Of a DNA stretch of 64,000 bases, positions 34,515 to 45,100 are shown piece by piece. The notes beneath the pieces were generated by a model that did not search any database, was not told the DNA's origin, and worked only from the letters and a program-made list of their open reading frames with translations. The stretch lies in the NCBI RefSeq assembly GCF_900148505.1, contig NZ_FRXO01000011.1, forward strand, positions 62,001-126,000, in the 5' to 3' direction. The stretch comes from Pseudoxanthobacter soli DSM 19599 (GTDB taxonomy: Bacteria; Pseudomonadota; Alphaproteobacteria; Rhizobiales; Segnochrobactraceae). Each line of letters starts with the position of its first letter. Positions within the stretch are counted from its first letter, which is position 1. The translations under genes and the position numbers were made by a program.

Positions 34515-35516
34515 ATGACCAATGGCACCCTGGCAGCGCCGAAGGCGGCCCCGCGCGGCGGCTCGGGAGAGTCGCACAGCGTGCTCGGCTGGATCCTCCA
34601 CAACGTGGTGTGGATCTGGCTGGTCGCACTCGTGCTGATCTTCGGCTTCTTCAACGAGTTCTTCCTGACGGTCTTCAACCTCCAGAACATCATGGTCCAG
34701 GCGACCGTGCTCGGTACGCTCGGCATTGCCGTGGCGCTGCCGCTGCTGGTGGCGGAGATCGACCTCTCGATTCCCGCAAATGCCGGCTTCTCCGCCGCCA
34801 TCGGGGCGCTCGCCTATTCCGATCTCGGCCTGCCCTGGATGCCGGCGATGCTGCTCGGCATCGCGGTCGCCACCGCCATCGGTTTCTTCAACGGCCTGTG
34901 CATCACCAAGCTGAAGATGGTCTCGCTGATCGAGACGCTGGCGATGATGATCATCCTCCAGGGCGCGCTACTCGCGATCACCCAGGGCAAGACGCTGACG
35001 AACTTCTCGGACGGCTATATCTGGATCGGTCAGGCGACCTTCGCCGGGGGCTGGCCCGTGATGCCGCTGGTGTTCGTGGTGGCGCTCGTCGGGCTCGGCG
35101 TGCTGCTGCGCTTCACGATCCTTGGCCGCAGCATCTATGCCGTCGGTGGCAATCCGGTCGCGTCCAAATCGGCCGGCATCCGCGTCGACCGCATCAAGGT
35201 CATCACCTACACGCTCTCCGGCTTCCTCGCCGGCGTCGCGGGTTTCCTGCTGGCCTCGTGGCAGATGGCCATCACCTCGAACCAGGGGTCCAGCTACCTG
35301 CTCTATGCCATCGCGGCGCCCATCATCGGCGGCGTCAGCGTGTTCGGCGGCCGCGGTAACGTGATCGGCGTGCTCGGCGGCGTGCTGTTGCTCACCGTCA
35401 TTCAGGTCGGCCTCGCGATCATCTCGGTGCCCTCGTTCTATGTCGGCATCATCGGTGGCTGCATGATCTTCATCGCCGTGGCGATCGACGCGGTTCGCGT
35501 CCGCTATTTCGGCTGA
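34515..35516 (+). CDS. Sugar ABC transporter permease
   Basis: A 333-residue BPD_transp_2 inner-membrane permease. The ATG at 34515 has AGGAGGAAAC upstream. The family signature appears as AEIDLSIPANAG (usually GGIDLSVGS), so the first glycines are replaced; hydrophobic segments run through to a C-terminal VRYFG. The variant signature suggests a distinct subgroup from the permease at 3033. It completes the second sugar importer. Confidence 0.92.
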   Translation: MTNGTLAAPKAAPRGGSGESHSVLGWILHNVVWIWLVALVLIFGFFNEFFLTVFNLQNIMVQATVLGTLGIAVALPLLVAEIDLSIPANAGFSAAIGALAYSDLGLPWMPAMLLGIAVATAIGFFNGLCITKLKMVSLIETLAMMIILQGALLAITQGKTLTNFSDGYIWIGQATFAGGWPVMPLVFVVALVGLGVLLRFTILGRSIYAVGGNPVASKSAGIRVDRIKVITYTLSGFLAGVAGFLLASWQMAITSNQGSSYLLYAIAAPIIGGVSVFGGRGNVIGVLGGVLLLTVIQVGLAIISVPSFYVGIIGGCMIFIAVAIDAVRVRYFG

Positions 35517-35745
35517 CGTCCGGCGCCGTGTGGCGCCGACATCGTCGGGAGGCTCCAGGGTCGACGGCCGCCGGTCTTTCTCCACCGGCGCCGGCAACCT
35601 CACTGCCCGCGGGGCTTTCCCACGGGCTTCCGTGCCGCTACCGTCCGCCGTCCGGAACCGTGTTGTGGACGATGCGGTTTCAGGCGAGGGTCGCGGGCAT
35701 CGCGGCTGGAACCGAAATGGCGGCGGGCGGAATGGAGCGGCGACC

Positions 35746-36528
35746 ATGATCAGAATCGGCATCGGCGGCTGGACCTACGAGCCGTGGCGCGGACCGTTCT
35801 ATCCGGCGAAGCATCCGCAGAAGCGCGAGCTGGAATATGCCAGCCGCCGGCTCACCTCGATCGAAGTCAATGGCACCTACTATGGCTCGCAGAAGCCCGA
35901 GAGCTTCGCCAAGTGGTATGAAGAAACGCCGGACGACTTCGTGTTCTCGCTGAAGGCGCCGCGCTTTTCTACGAACCGCCGGGTGCTGGCGGATGCGGGC
36001 CAGACCATCGCCCGCTTCTTCGAAAGCGGCGTGACGGAGCTGAAGCACAAGCTCGGCCCGATCAACTGGCAGTTCATGCCGACGAAGAAATTCGATGCCG
36101 AGGACTTCGAGGCCTTCCTGAAGCTGCTGCCGGAGAGCGTCGACGGCCTCAGGCTGCGCCACGCCGTGGAAGTGCGGCACGACAGCTTTCGCGTGCCCGA
36201 ATTCACCGCGCTCGCCCGGGCTCATGGCGTGGCGATCGTGATGGCCGGCGACAGCCATTATCCCCAGATCGCCGACCCCACGGCGCCGTTCGTCTATGCC
36301 CGCGTGATGGGGACGACCGAGGGCGAGGAGCGCGGCTACCCGGATGACGCGCTCGACCTTTGGGCGAAGCGCGCCGCCGCGTGGGCCGCCGGCGAGGCGC
36401 CGGACGGGCTCGACTATGTCGACCGCGACGCCGTCGAGCGCGTCGAACGGGACGTCTATCTCTACGTCATCAGCGGCCACAAGGTCGCGAACCCTGCGGC
36501 CGCCATGGCGCTGATCGAGCGGGTCTGA
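35746..36528 (+). CDS. DUF72 family protein
   Basis: A 260-residue member of DUF72 (YecE-like TIM barrel). It begins MIRIGIGGWTYEPWRG, with FYP and a EVNGTYYG strand near residue 45, and later HAVEVRHDSF. The start at 35746 is set by the family N-terminus with GGAG nearby; upstream codons in the same frame are not conserved-looking. DUF72 has no settled function. It follows the sugar ABC permease by 229 bases, probably as a separate unit, and converges on the aldehyde dehydrogenase. Confidence 0.88.
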   Translation: MIRIGIGGWTYEPWRGPFYPAKHPQKRELEYASRRLTSIEVNGTYYGSQKPESFAKWYEETPDDFVFSLKAPRFSTNRRVLADAGQTIARFFESGVTELKHKLGPINWQFMPTKKFDAEDFEAFLKLLPESVDGLRLRHAVEVRHDSFRVPEFTALARAHGVAIVMAGDSHYPQIADPTAPFVYARVMGTTEGEERGYPDDALDLWAKRAAAWAAGEAPDGLDYVDRDAVERVERDVYLYVISGHKVANPAAAMALIERV

Positions 36529-36553
36529 GAACGGCCGGCTTTCCGCCGGGGTG

Positions 36554-36565
36554 CGGGGCGCCCCG
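36554..36565. terminator. Short palindrome between convergent genes
   Basis: CGGGGCGCCCCG, a perfect 12-base palindrome flanked by complementary GTG/GTGC bases, lies in the 73-base gap between the DUF72 and aldehyde dehydrogenase stops. A terminator role is plausible but not certain. Confidence 0.35.
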
Positions 36566-36601
36566 GTGCCTCCGCATGGAAGGCTCCGGGGTGGCCGGTC
36601 G

Positions 36602-38200
36602 TCAGGCTTCCGGAAGCGTCAGCCGGCCGTCGATGCGGCGCGGAAGACGCAGCGGGTTGCCGTCGCGGAGGGCTTCCGGCAGGAGCTTCTGCGGCACGTC
36701 CTGGTAGGAGACCGGGCGCAGGAAGCGGGCGATGGCGAGGCTGCCGACGGACGTCGAGCGGCCATCGGCGGTGGACGGGAACGGGCCGCCGTGCACCATG
36801 GCATGGCAGACCTCGACGCCGGTGCCGAAGCCGTTCATCAGCACGCGGCCGACCTTGCGTTCCATCAGCGGCATCAGACGGGCGGCGATCTCGGTGTCGG
36901 CGTCGTCGAGGTGGATCGCACCGGTGAGCTGGCCTTCGAGCGCGGCGAGCACCGCGTGCAGCGCCGCTTCGTCCGGGCAGCGCACCACCAGCGAGGCCGC
37001 GCCGAAGACCTCGGCCTGCAGGGCATGGTCGGCGAGGAACGCCTCCGCGGTGGTTTCGAACAGCTGCGCGCCGCCGGTCAGCGCCTCGCCCGCCTTGCCC
37101 TTGCCGACGGTCTTCACCGCGGCATGGCCGGCCAGCGCTTCGACGCCCGCGCAATAGGCCGACAGGATGCCCGGGGTGAGCATCGTCTGCGCCTCGCAGG
37201 CGGCAAGCGCCTCGCTCGCGGCCGCGATGAAGCTGTCGAGGCCGGGGCCGTCGATGGCGAGCACGAGGCCCGGATTGGTGCAGAACTGGCCGGCGCCGAG
37301 GGTGAGCGAGCCGACGAACGCCTTGCCGATGGCCGCGCCGCGGCTGGCGAGTGCGCTGGGCAGGAGCACCACCGGATTGATGCTGCTCATTTCGGCATAG
37401 ACCGGGATCGGCTCGGCGCGGGCGGCCGAAATCGCCATCAGCGAGGTGCCGCCGCCGCGCGAGCCGGTGAAGCCCACCGCCTTGATGCGGTGGTCGGCGA
37501 CCAGCGCCTGCCCGATGGTGCGGGAGCTGTCGAACAGGAGCGAGAAGGTGCCTTCCGGCAGGCCGCAGGCGGCAACCGCACGCTGCACGGCACGGCCGAC
37601 CAGCTCGGAGGTGCCGGGATGGGCCGAGTGCGCCTTCACGATCACCGGGCAGCCGGCGGCGAAGGCCGAGGCGGTGTCGCCGCCGGCGACAGAGAACGCC
37701 AGCGGGAAATTCGACGCGCCGAACACCGCGACGGGACCGAGGGGCTGGTTTATCAGCCGCAGGTCGGGACGCGGCAGCGGCTTGCGATCCGGCAGCGCCG
37801 GGTCGATGCGGACGTCGAGGAAGCCGCCGTCGCGGACAACGCCGGCGAACAGGCGAAGCTGGCCGACGGTGCGGCCGCGCTCGCCCTCGATGCGGCCGCG
37901 CGGCAACCCGGTCTCGGCCATCGCGCGCTCAACGAGGATATCCCCGATCGCGAGGATCTCCTCGGCGACCGTCTCAAGGAAACGGGCGCGGGTTTCGAGG
38001 GGCGCATTGCGGAACGTGTCGAACGCCGCCTCCGCAAGCGCGCAGGCCTGTTCGAGGTCGGCCGCGGTCGCGCCGCCGAAGCCGGGGGACAGCTTCGTGC
38101 CCGTGCGCGCCTCGGTTGCGCGGATTTCGCCGGCGGTGCCGCGACGGATGTCGCTCCCGATCAGCAGGGCGCCTTCGATCGCCAACTCTGCGACTGCCAT
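36602..38200 (-). CDS. Aldehyde dehydrogenase (NADP+), 2,5-dioxovalerate (alpha-ketoglutarate semialdehyde) type
   Basis: A 532-residue enzyme of the group that includes alpha-ketoglutarate semialdehyde dehydrogenase type III (KGSADH). Asn164 lies in [10 protein letters not shown], Glu270 in YAEMSS and the nucleophile Cys307 in GAGQFCTNP, a motif characteristic of this group rather than of classical ALDHs. The ATG at 38200 follows GGAAGACATC; the frame upstream of it is pseudogene debris. The product would be 2-oxoglutarate from hexarates or pentonates. The UxaA-type dehydratase 1.2 kb away is a plausible pathway partner, although on the other strand. Confidence 0.9.
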   Translation of the reverse strand: MAVAELAIEGALLIGSDIRRGTAGEIRATEARTGTKLSPGFGGATAADLEQACALAEAAFDTFRNAPLETRARFLETVAEEILAIGDILVERAMAETGLPRGRIEGERGRTVGQLRLFAGVVRDGGFLDVRIDPALPDRKPLPRPDLRLINQPLGPVAVFGASNFPLAFSVAGGDTASAFAAGCPVIVKAHSAHPGTSELVGRAVQRAVAACGLPEGTFSLLFDSSRTIGQALVADHRIKAVGFTGSRGGGTSLMAISAARAEPIPVYAEMSSINPVVLLPSALASRGAAIGKAFVGSLTLGAGQFCTNPGLVLAIDGPGLDSFIAAASEALAACEAQTMLTPGILSAYCAGVEALAGHAAVKTVGKGKAGEALTGGAQLFETTAEAFLADHALQAEVFGAASLVVRCPDEAALHAVLAALEGQLTGAIHLDDADTEIAARLMPLMERKVGRVLMNGFGTGVEVCHAMVHGGPFPSTADGRSTSVGSLAIARFLRPVSYQDVPQKLLPEALRDGNPLRLPRRIDGRLTLPEA

Positions 38201-38629
38201 GATGTCTTCCTTGTTTCTGAGAGGCCGCCATGCGGGTGGACAGGCTCGCGGAGGTGCGTCGTCCCAAGCGCCGCGCTGGTCATCCCAAGCGCCGCGCCGG
38301 CGGCCGCACCTCGTCTGCCAGGTCCAGAAGCCCCGCGGGTCATCCGATGCGGTGCGTCCAGGGGAGGGCGCACGGCATCGCTGCGGATCATCCCGCCGCT
38401 CATCAATAAGGCGTTCGCGCCGCGAAGGCCACCTTGGCGGCTGCCGAAAAGCACTGAAACGGCCGCGCGATGCACAGCCTGCGCAGGGCTCGGTGCGATG
38501 CCGCACCGCTTCAAGGCCCACCGGCCGCTCGCCCGCGCCCGGCCGCTGTCCCGCACGAGTGCCCGGGCGGTGGGGCTTGCTGCCGTCCCGCGGAGCGGCC
38601 GTCACGCCTGCGGGGAAGAGTCCGCCACC

Positions 38630-38962
38630 TTCCTTGGGGGCCGGCCTGATCGTGAACGAGACGATCACGACGTCGATTCTTCCTGGCGAGCAGGAATGCC
38701 ACGCGGTTCGAGCCCGAGGTCTGGACGATCTCCAGCGTCACGCCGAGGTGTTCGACGAGCGGCCTGTGGGGGTGTCGACATCCGACCCCGGTCTCCCTGG
38801 CGATGGCGTCCGGCACGCCGTAGGGCGGGGTGCACCACGGCCATGCCGACGATGATCCGACCGCGCTCCTTGACGGTGGCGAGCGTGTCTGCGGCGGAGG
38901 CCGCCGCGCTGGCGAGCCCGTGACGAGGCGGTGCGAAAGTTGGGGGGAGGGGCGAAGATCAT
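38630..38962 (-). pseudogene. Degraded amino-acid ABC transporter substrate-binding protein
   Basis: No single frame is open, but joining frames gives a clear family-3 solute-binding N-terminus: DTLATVKERGRIIVGMAVVHP, then after an extra C near 38850 PYGVPDA and [25 protein letters not shown], then after another shift [12 protein letters not shown]. At least three small indels are needed. A ribosome site (GGGGAGGAAG) still precedes the ATG at 38962. Beyond 38630 nothing recognisable remains, so the gene is both frameshifted and truncated. The remaining 430 bases to the aldehyde dehydrogenase contain a short tandem duplication (CATCCCAAGCGCCGCGC-like, 38261-38296) and no gene. Confidence 0.65.
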
Positions 38963-39109
38963 GGTCTTCCTCCCCTGAGATGCCGCCTTCCGGCTCCCAT
39001 GAGATGTCCCCTCCGGCGAAGATGGTCGTGTTTAGATGGGATTAATGTTAAACGCCCGATCCCCCTTCCGGCCGGGGGTTCGCCCCGTGGGCGAGGGCTG
39101 CGGATCGTG

Positions 39110-39232
39110 CATGCCGCCGACCGCGCAAAACGTGCCGACGACAAAGCCGGCAACGATCGAGCACGGTGTCATGGCGATCGTCAGCCACGCGCCGTGGATG
39201 ATGAGGCTTGACTTGAATCGATCCAACATCAT
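39110..39232 (-). pseudogene. Remnant of an amino-acid ABC transporter permease N-terminus
   Basis: About 41 codons from the ATG at 39232 read like the first membrane span of a HisM/GlnP-type permease (SSLIIHGAWLTIAMT, then SIVAGFVVGTFCAVG). After that the frame degenerates into non-family sequence and stops. It lies just upstream, on the same strand, of the binding-protein pseudogene, as expected for a decayed transporter operon. The match is by pattern only, so confidence is moderate. Confidence 0.45.
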
Positions 39233-39438
39233 TGAACATTGCGTGCAATAGCCATAAAATGGATGGTATCATCGCTCTTGCCCCGGTCGTCATCCTTGGC
39301 GACGGCCCGCGAGGGCGGACCAGAGATCGACACTGACGTCAGCGGCCCCAGGCAGGCCGGTAACCGTGGATCCGCCGCCGGCGGGCCTGATCACTCCATG
39401 CCCGTCCGGGGACGGGCCAGCCCCCCGAGGACGCTTTC

Positions 39439-41010
39439 ATGTCTTCTGCTTCCATGTCTTCCGCCTCGACGTCCGCCGCGCCGTCCGTGAGTTCGCCGGT
39501 CATTCGACTGAACCCGCAGGACAATGTCGCCGTGGCCCGGTGGGCGGTTGCGGCCGGTACGCCGCTGGGGCAGGAGGGGGGTGTCGCCGCCGGCGACGTG
39601 CCGCGCGGGCACAAGGTCGCCATCGCGCCGATCGCGGCCGGCGCCGTGGTGCGGAAGTACGGCCAGCTCATCGGCTACGCCACCCGCGCCATCGCGCCGG
39701 GCGAGCACGTCCACCTCCAAAACATGGAAATGCGCGACGGCGACGTCGCCCATGAGTTCTGCGCCGATGCCCGGCCGACCCCGCTGCTGCCGGAGGCGGA
39801 GCGCGCCACCTTCCAGGGCTATCTGCGGCCAGACGGCCAGGTCGGCACGCGCAACTATATCGGCCTCGTCACCTCGGTGAACTGCTCCGCGACGGTCGCC
39901 AAGGCGGTCGCCGATCACTTCAACCGCGGCGGCGGCATGGCCGGGCGCCAGAACGTCGACGGTGTCGTGGCGCTCACCCACGGCGGCGGATGCGCGATCA
40001 ACACGGCCGGCGAGGGCTATCGCTTCCTGTCGCGCACCCTCGGCGGCTACGCCCGCAATCCGAACTTCGCCGGTATCGTCATGATCGGCCTCGGCTGCGA
40101 GACCAACCAGATCGACCTCGTCATGGGCCGCAGTGCCCTGACCGAGGGGCCGATGCTGCGCAGCCTCACGATCCAGCGCAGCGGCGGCACCCGCAAGACC
40201 ATCGCGGCCGCCATCGAGATCGTGAACGAGATGCTGGACGAGGCTGCGAAGGTGCCGCGCACCACCCAGCCGCTGTCCGGCCTCAAGGTGGCGCTGCAGT
40301 GCGGCGGCTCTGACGGTTATTCCGGCATCTCCGCGAACCCCGCGCTCGGCTATGCGGCGGATCTCATCGTGCAGAACGGCGGAACGGCGGTCTTGAGCGA
40401 GACGCCCGAGATCTACGGCGCGGAACACCTCCTCACGCGCCGCGCAGTCACCCCTGACGTGGCCGAGAAGCTGATCAGCCGCATCGAGTGGTGGCGCGAC
40501 TACACCGCGAAGAACGGCGCGGAGCTCAACAACAATCCCTCCCACGGCAACAAGGCAGGCGGGTTGACCACCATCCTTGAAAAGTCGCTCGGGGCCGTCG
40601 CCAAGGGTGGCTCGATGCCGCTGGAGGCGGTCTACGAATATGCCGAACTGATCGACCGCACCGGCTTCGTGTTCATGGACACGCCCGGCTACGACCCGGT
40701 CGCCGTGACGGGGCAAGTAGCCGGCGGCTGCAACATCGTCTGTTTCACGACGGGCCGGGGTTCGGTCTCCGGCTACAAGCCCGCGCCGTGCATCAAGATT
40801 GCGACCAACACCGAGATGTACGAGCATATGGAAGAGGATATGGACATCAATTGCGGGGGCATCGTCACGGGCGACGACACCATTGAGGCCGCCGGGCGAC
40901 GGATCTTCGAGCGTGTCCTAGCGGTCGCCTCGGGCGAGCACTCGCTGAGCGAAACCTTCGACTACGGCGACAACGAGTTCGTTCCCTGGCCGCTCGGCGC
41001 CGTCACCTGA
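39439..41010 (+). CDS. UxaA family dehydratase (altronate/galactarate dehydratase type), SAF and UxaA domains fused
   Basis: A 523-residue protein. After a serine-rich 20-residue leader, residues about 22-105 are a SAF domain (LNPQDNVAVARWAV ... HVHLQNM), and residues 115-523 are the UxaA catalytic part with VGTRNYIGLVTSVNCS, LTHGGGCA, GLGCETNQ and NCGGIV. Many relatives split these as two subunits. It would dehydrate altronate, galactarate or a related sugar acid to a 2-keto-3-deoxy acid, using a metal or Fe-S centre held by the cysteines. CGAGGACG precedes the ATG. It is followed by its probable GntR regulator. Confidence 0.88.
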   Translation: MSSASMSSASTSAAPSVSSPVIRLNPQDNVAVARWAVAAGTPLGQEGGVAAGDVPRGHKVAIAPIAAGAVVRKYGQLIGYATRAIAPGEHVHLQNMEMRDGDVAHEFCADARPTPLLPEAERATFQGYLRPDGQVGTRNYIGLVTSVNCSATVAKAVADHFNRGGGMAGRQNVDGVVALTHGGGCAINTAGEGYRFLSRTLGGYARNPNFAGIVMIGLGCETNQIDLVMGRSALTEGPMLRSLTIQRSGGTRKTIAAAIEIVNEMLDEAAKVPRTTQPLSGLKVALQCGGSDGYSGISANPALGYAADLIVQNGGTAVLSETPEIYGAEHLLTRRAVTPDVAEKLISRIEWWRDYTAKNGAELNNNPSHGNKAGGLTTILEKSLGAVAKGGSMPLEAVYEYAELIDRTGFVFMDTPGYDPVAVTGQVAGGCNIVCFTTGRGSVSGYKPAPCIKIATNTEMYEHMEEDMDINCGGIVTGDDTIEAAGRRIFERVLAVASGEHSLSETFDYGDNEFVPWPLGAVT

Positions 41011-41012
41011 CG

Positions 41013-41031
41013 GCCGGCCTGTCCGGCCGGC
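41013..41031 (+). terminator. Hairpin after the dehydratase gene
   Basis: GCCGGCC, TGTCC, GGCCGGC forms a perfect seven-base stem directly after the dehydratase stop and before the regulator gene. It may be a weak terminator or attenuator. Confidence 0.4.
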
Positions 41032-41062
41032 GCGCGCGGGCAAGCGTGGACATGACGTAGAC

Positions 41063-42118
41063 ATGGACGAGGGCGTGACCGGCGAAGCAGAGGGCGGGAC
41101 GGCGGCGGGCGACGGGCCCGCCCCTGCGTTCGAGCGGGACGGGCCCGCCTATGCCACCATCGCGGGCGTGCTGCGCGGCGCCATTGCCATTGGCGCGCTC
41201 GGCATGGGCACGGTCCTGCTGGAAGGGCCGCTCGCGGCGCTGTTCGGCTCGAGCCGCTCGCCGATCAAGCAGGCGCTCGCGCTGCTTGCGCAGGAAGGGC
41301 TCGTCAGCCGGTTCGACGGACGCGGCATGATGGTCGGAGACGGCGGCGCGCCGCCGAACCGCGTGCCGGTGACGGCGGCGATGCTCGGGCTCGACGCGGC
41401 GGACGGCGAGAACGGCGGCAAGGTCGGAAGCTGGCAGAATGCCGGCCGGAAGCTCTATTACGATGTCGAGCGGGCGCTGATCCTGCGTTCGGTGTTCGGC
41501 CGGTTCCGCGTCAACGAACTCGCCCTCGCCCGCCATTTCGGCGTCGGCCGCACGGTGGCGCGCGACGTGCTGATGCAGGCGCAGGCCGCGGGCATCATCG
41601 CCAAGGACGACAAGTCCCACTGGTACCTGGTACCGCTCGACGCCGACCGCTTCAACGATCTCTATGAGCTGCGCGAGCTTCTGGAGCCGGTGGCGATCCG
41701 CAGCGCCGCGGGGCATGTGCCGCCTGCTGAACTGACGGCGATGGCGGCACGGCTCGAAGCCGTGAACGCGGCCTATCCGCGCCTCGACGTCGCCGAACTC
41801 GATGTGCTGGAGACCGATCTCCACGTCCGCTGCATCGGCTACGGCCGCAATTCCGAGATCCTGGAGGCGCTGCGTCGCGCGCGGTGCCTTCTCGTCGCCG
41901 GCAAGCACATCCAGGCGGCGCTCTCGCACGACCGCCACATCGATCCGTTCATGGACGAGCACCTCGACATCATCCGCGCGCTGATGGAGACCGACGGCGA
42001 GCGTGCCGCTGGTGGCCTGCTGCATCATCTCAGTGCGTCGCGCCAGAAGGCGATGGAACGTCTCGACGCCTTCCACGCCGTGAACGCCATCGAGCCCGTG
42101 CCCTACATCCACGACTGA
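41063..42118 (+). CDS. GntR family regulator with two helix-turn-helix modules and an FCD domain
   Basis: A 351-residue protein, about 100 longer than ordinary FCD regulators. Residues about 28-92 look like a first GntR winged helix (LAALFGSSRSPIKQALALLAQEGLV). Residues about 128-192 look like a second (ELALARHFGVGRTVARDVLMQAQAAGII). Residues 195-335 are a helical FCD-like domain. It could bridge two operator half-sites or bind unusual tandem sites. The adjacent dehydratase is the obvious target; ligand unknown. Confidence 0.82.
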   Translation: MDEGVTGEAEGGTAAGDGPAPAFERDGPAYATIAGVLRGAIAIGALGMGTVLLEGPLAALFGSSRSPIKQALALLAQEGLVSRFDGRGMMVGDGGAPPNRVPVTAAMLGLDAADGENGGKVGSWQNAGRKLYYDVERALILRSVFGRFRVNELALARHFGVGRTVARDVLMQAQAAGIIAKDDKSHWYLVPLDADRFNDLYELRELLEPVAIRSAAGHVPPAELTAMAARLEAVNAAYPRLDVAELDVLETDLHVRCIGYGRNSEILEALRRARCLLVAGKHIQAALSHDRHIDPFMDEHLDIIRALMETDGERAAGGLLHHLSASRQKAMERLDAFHAVNAIEPVPYIHD

Positions 42119-42136
42119 GAGCGCTGGCCGGGTGAA

Positions 42137-45100
42137 TCAGCCCGCCGGCGCCTCCACGAGCGGGGCAAGGGCCCGCCACAGGCTTCCGGCATAGCTTCGC
42201 AGCACCATGATCTCGAATGCCTCCGTGCCGACGCGGGTGAGGTGGATGCCGATGGCGCCAAACAGCGTCTGCCCGCAACGGCCGACCGGAAATGACGCCC
42301 GCGAGACATCGAGACCGCTGCCCCGTGCCAGCACCGCTTCCGCCATCGGCCCCGACAGCGACAGGCGCACACGCCCATGGCTCTGGTCGAGCACCGTGGC
42401 GACATCGGCAAGGGCGCTCGCCTTTGCGCGGACCTCTTCCGCGGAAAGCGGAGCATCGCCCACCACGAGCCATTGGCCGGGCGCAAGCCCGCGCACCGCA
42501 TGAGGGCTGCGGTTGCCGGCCGCAGCAAGCCGCGGCGCGAGCCCGCCGGCATCCATCGCCGGCGGAGCGAGGATCTGGAGAACGTGGCCGTCGGGAAGCG
42601 CCGTCAGCACCACGGTTCCCGGATCGCCGAGGGGGCTCGCCGGCAGCGCCGGTTCGCGGCCCATTTCCCCCGTATCGACGGGCGCGACGAGCGAGGCCGG
42701 GCGGTCCAGCTCATCGCCGCCCGAATTCACGAACACCGGCTCGGTGAGGACGGCCGGCACGAACGAGCCGGCGAGCGCGTTCCAGACCACCACCTCCTCG
42801 CCATGGCGCTCGCGCCCGCCGCTGACGAGGGCGAGCCCGATGGTCGTGCCAATATGGGGGGAGAAGCAACTCGACGTCACATAGCCGAGATCGCTCTCGA
42901 GCGACGGCGCCGCGCCTTTCGGCAGGATGTGGGCGCCGGCCTTGAAGGCCGCCCCGGCATCGAGCGGGCGCACGCCGACGAGCGCCGGGCGGTCGGCGGC
43001 CTGCAGCCCTTCCCGGACGAGCATCGCCTTGCCGATGAAATCCGGCTTCGTCTTCGACACCATCCGGCCGAGGCCGAGGTCTTGCGGGGTGACGGTGCCG
43101 TTGATCTCGGCATGGGTGACGTGGCCCTTCTCGATCCGGAGCACGCCCATCGCTTCCGTGCCGTAGGGCGTCAGCCCGTGGGGCGCGCCGATCTGCATCA
43201 GCGCCTCCGCGACGGCGGCGCCATCCCCGGCGGGCACCGCGAGCTCATAGGCGAGTTCGCCGGAGAACGAGATGCGGAACAGCCGCGCCGCGATGCGGCC
43301 GCCGAACAGCGTCACCTCCTGGGCGCCGAGCGCGGGCATCGCTCCTTCGGAGATGTCCTCGTCCACCGCCGCCTGCAGGATCGCGCGGGACTTCGGCCCC
43401 GCGATCGCCATCTGCGCCCACTGGTCGGTGACGCTCGCGATGCGTACGTCGAGATCGGGCCACAGTACCTGCGCCGCGAATTCGAGGTGCGCCAGCACGC
43501 CCGCCGCCTGGGCGGTGGTGGTCGTCATGAAGAAGTGGCCGTCGCCGAACCGGCTGGTGGTGCCGTCGTCATAGACGAAGCCGTCTTCCCGCAGCATCAG
43601 CCCGTAGCGTGCCTTGCCGACCGGCAGGGAGGCGAAGGCATTGCAATAGACCCGGTCGAGCAGCAGCGCCGCGTCCGGCCCGGCGATCTCGATCTTGCCG
43701 AGGGTGGAGACGTCGCAGAGGCCGGCGTCCCTGCGCACCGCCAGCGCCTCGCGGTCGACGCTCTCGCGCCATTCCGTTTCTCCGGGCCGCGGAAAATAGG
43801 CCGAGCGATACCACAGCCCCGCCTCGACGAAGAGCGCGCCATGCCGCTCCGCCCAGCCGTGCAGCGGCGAGCGGCGCACCGGCTGGAATTGCGGGCCGCG
43901 CGCCGGCCCCGCCAGCGCACCGAACGACACGGGCGTGTAGAACGGCCGGAAGGTGGTGGTGCCGACCTCCGCCGGGGAGACGCCGCGCGCTTGCGCCAGG
44001 ATGCCGATGGCGTTGAGGTTGGAAAGCTTGCCCTGGTCGGTCGCCATGCCGTTGGTGGTGTAGCGCTTGGCGAGTTCGACGTGGCCGTAGCCCTCGCGCA
44101 CCGCGAGCGCGAGGTCGCCGGTGTGGACGTCGTTCTGGAAATCGACGAACGCCTTTCCCTGCGCTCCCGGAACCTGCCACAGCGGACGCGCCGGCGCGGG
44201 CGACCAGTCGCCCCCGATCACCGGGAATGCGGCCGGCGCGGCCGTGCGGCCGAGATCGGCAAGCAGCGCCACGGCCGCCGCCGCGCCGTCCGCGAGGCAG
44301 GCGGCAAGCGTCGTCTCTCCCGCCGCCGCGCCGGCCGGCCGGAGGCCTCCGAGATCGGCGGGCGCGAGGAACGCGCCGTGGTCCTCGCTCCAGCGCGGCT
44401 TGGCGCCGCGGTGGCACGCGAGATGGATGCGCGGGCTGAAACCACCGGAAACCGCGAGGGCGTCCACCGCGATGCGCTCCGTGCGGCTGCCGTCGCGGAT
44501 GGCGAGACCTGTCAGCCCCTTGCGCCCGAACGTGCCGGTGACCACGGCGCCGGCGAGGCAACGCTCCACGCCCGGCAGCGACGCCGTGCGGCTCTCCGCA
44601 CGGGAATCGATCAGCGCGACGACGTCGATGCCGGCGGCTGCGAGATCGGCGGCGGCGCGCGCACCGGCGTCGCCGTTGGCGAACACCGCCACCCTGCGGC
44701 CGACCGCGACGCCGTAGCGGCGGGCATAGCCGATTGCGGCGCCGGCCTGCATCACGCCCGGCCTGTCGTTGCCGCCGAACACGAGCGGCCGTTCCTCGGC
44801 GCCGGTCGCGAGCACCGCGCGGCGGGCGGCCACCCGCCACAGCCGCTCGGCCGGCGCGGTCGGGGAAGCGCCCTCCGGCGCGCCGATCCGCTCGACCGCG
44901 CCGAACACCATGTCGTCGTACCAGCCGAACACCGTCGTGCGCGGCAGCACGCGGACATTGTCGAGGCCGTCGAGTTCGGCGAGCGTGCCGGCGAGGAACC
45001 GGTCCGCCGCCAGATCGCCGACGGTCGCGCTCTCGGCGAGCAGCGAGCCGCCGGGTTCGCTGCCTTCGTCCATCACGATGACGTTCGCTCCGGCGCGGCC

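Noticed and set aside
38201-39438. Intact gene in the 1.2 kb gap
   Set aside because: All open frames are short and the recognisable protein pieces fall in different frames, so only pseudogene calls are justified.
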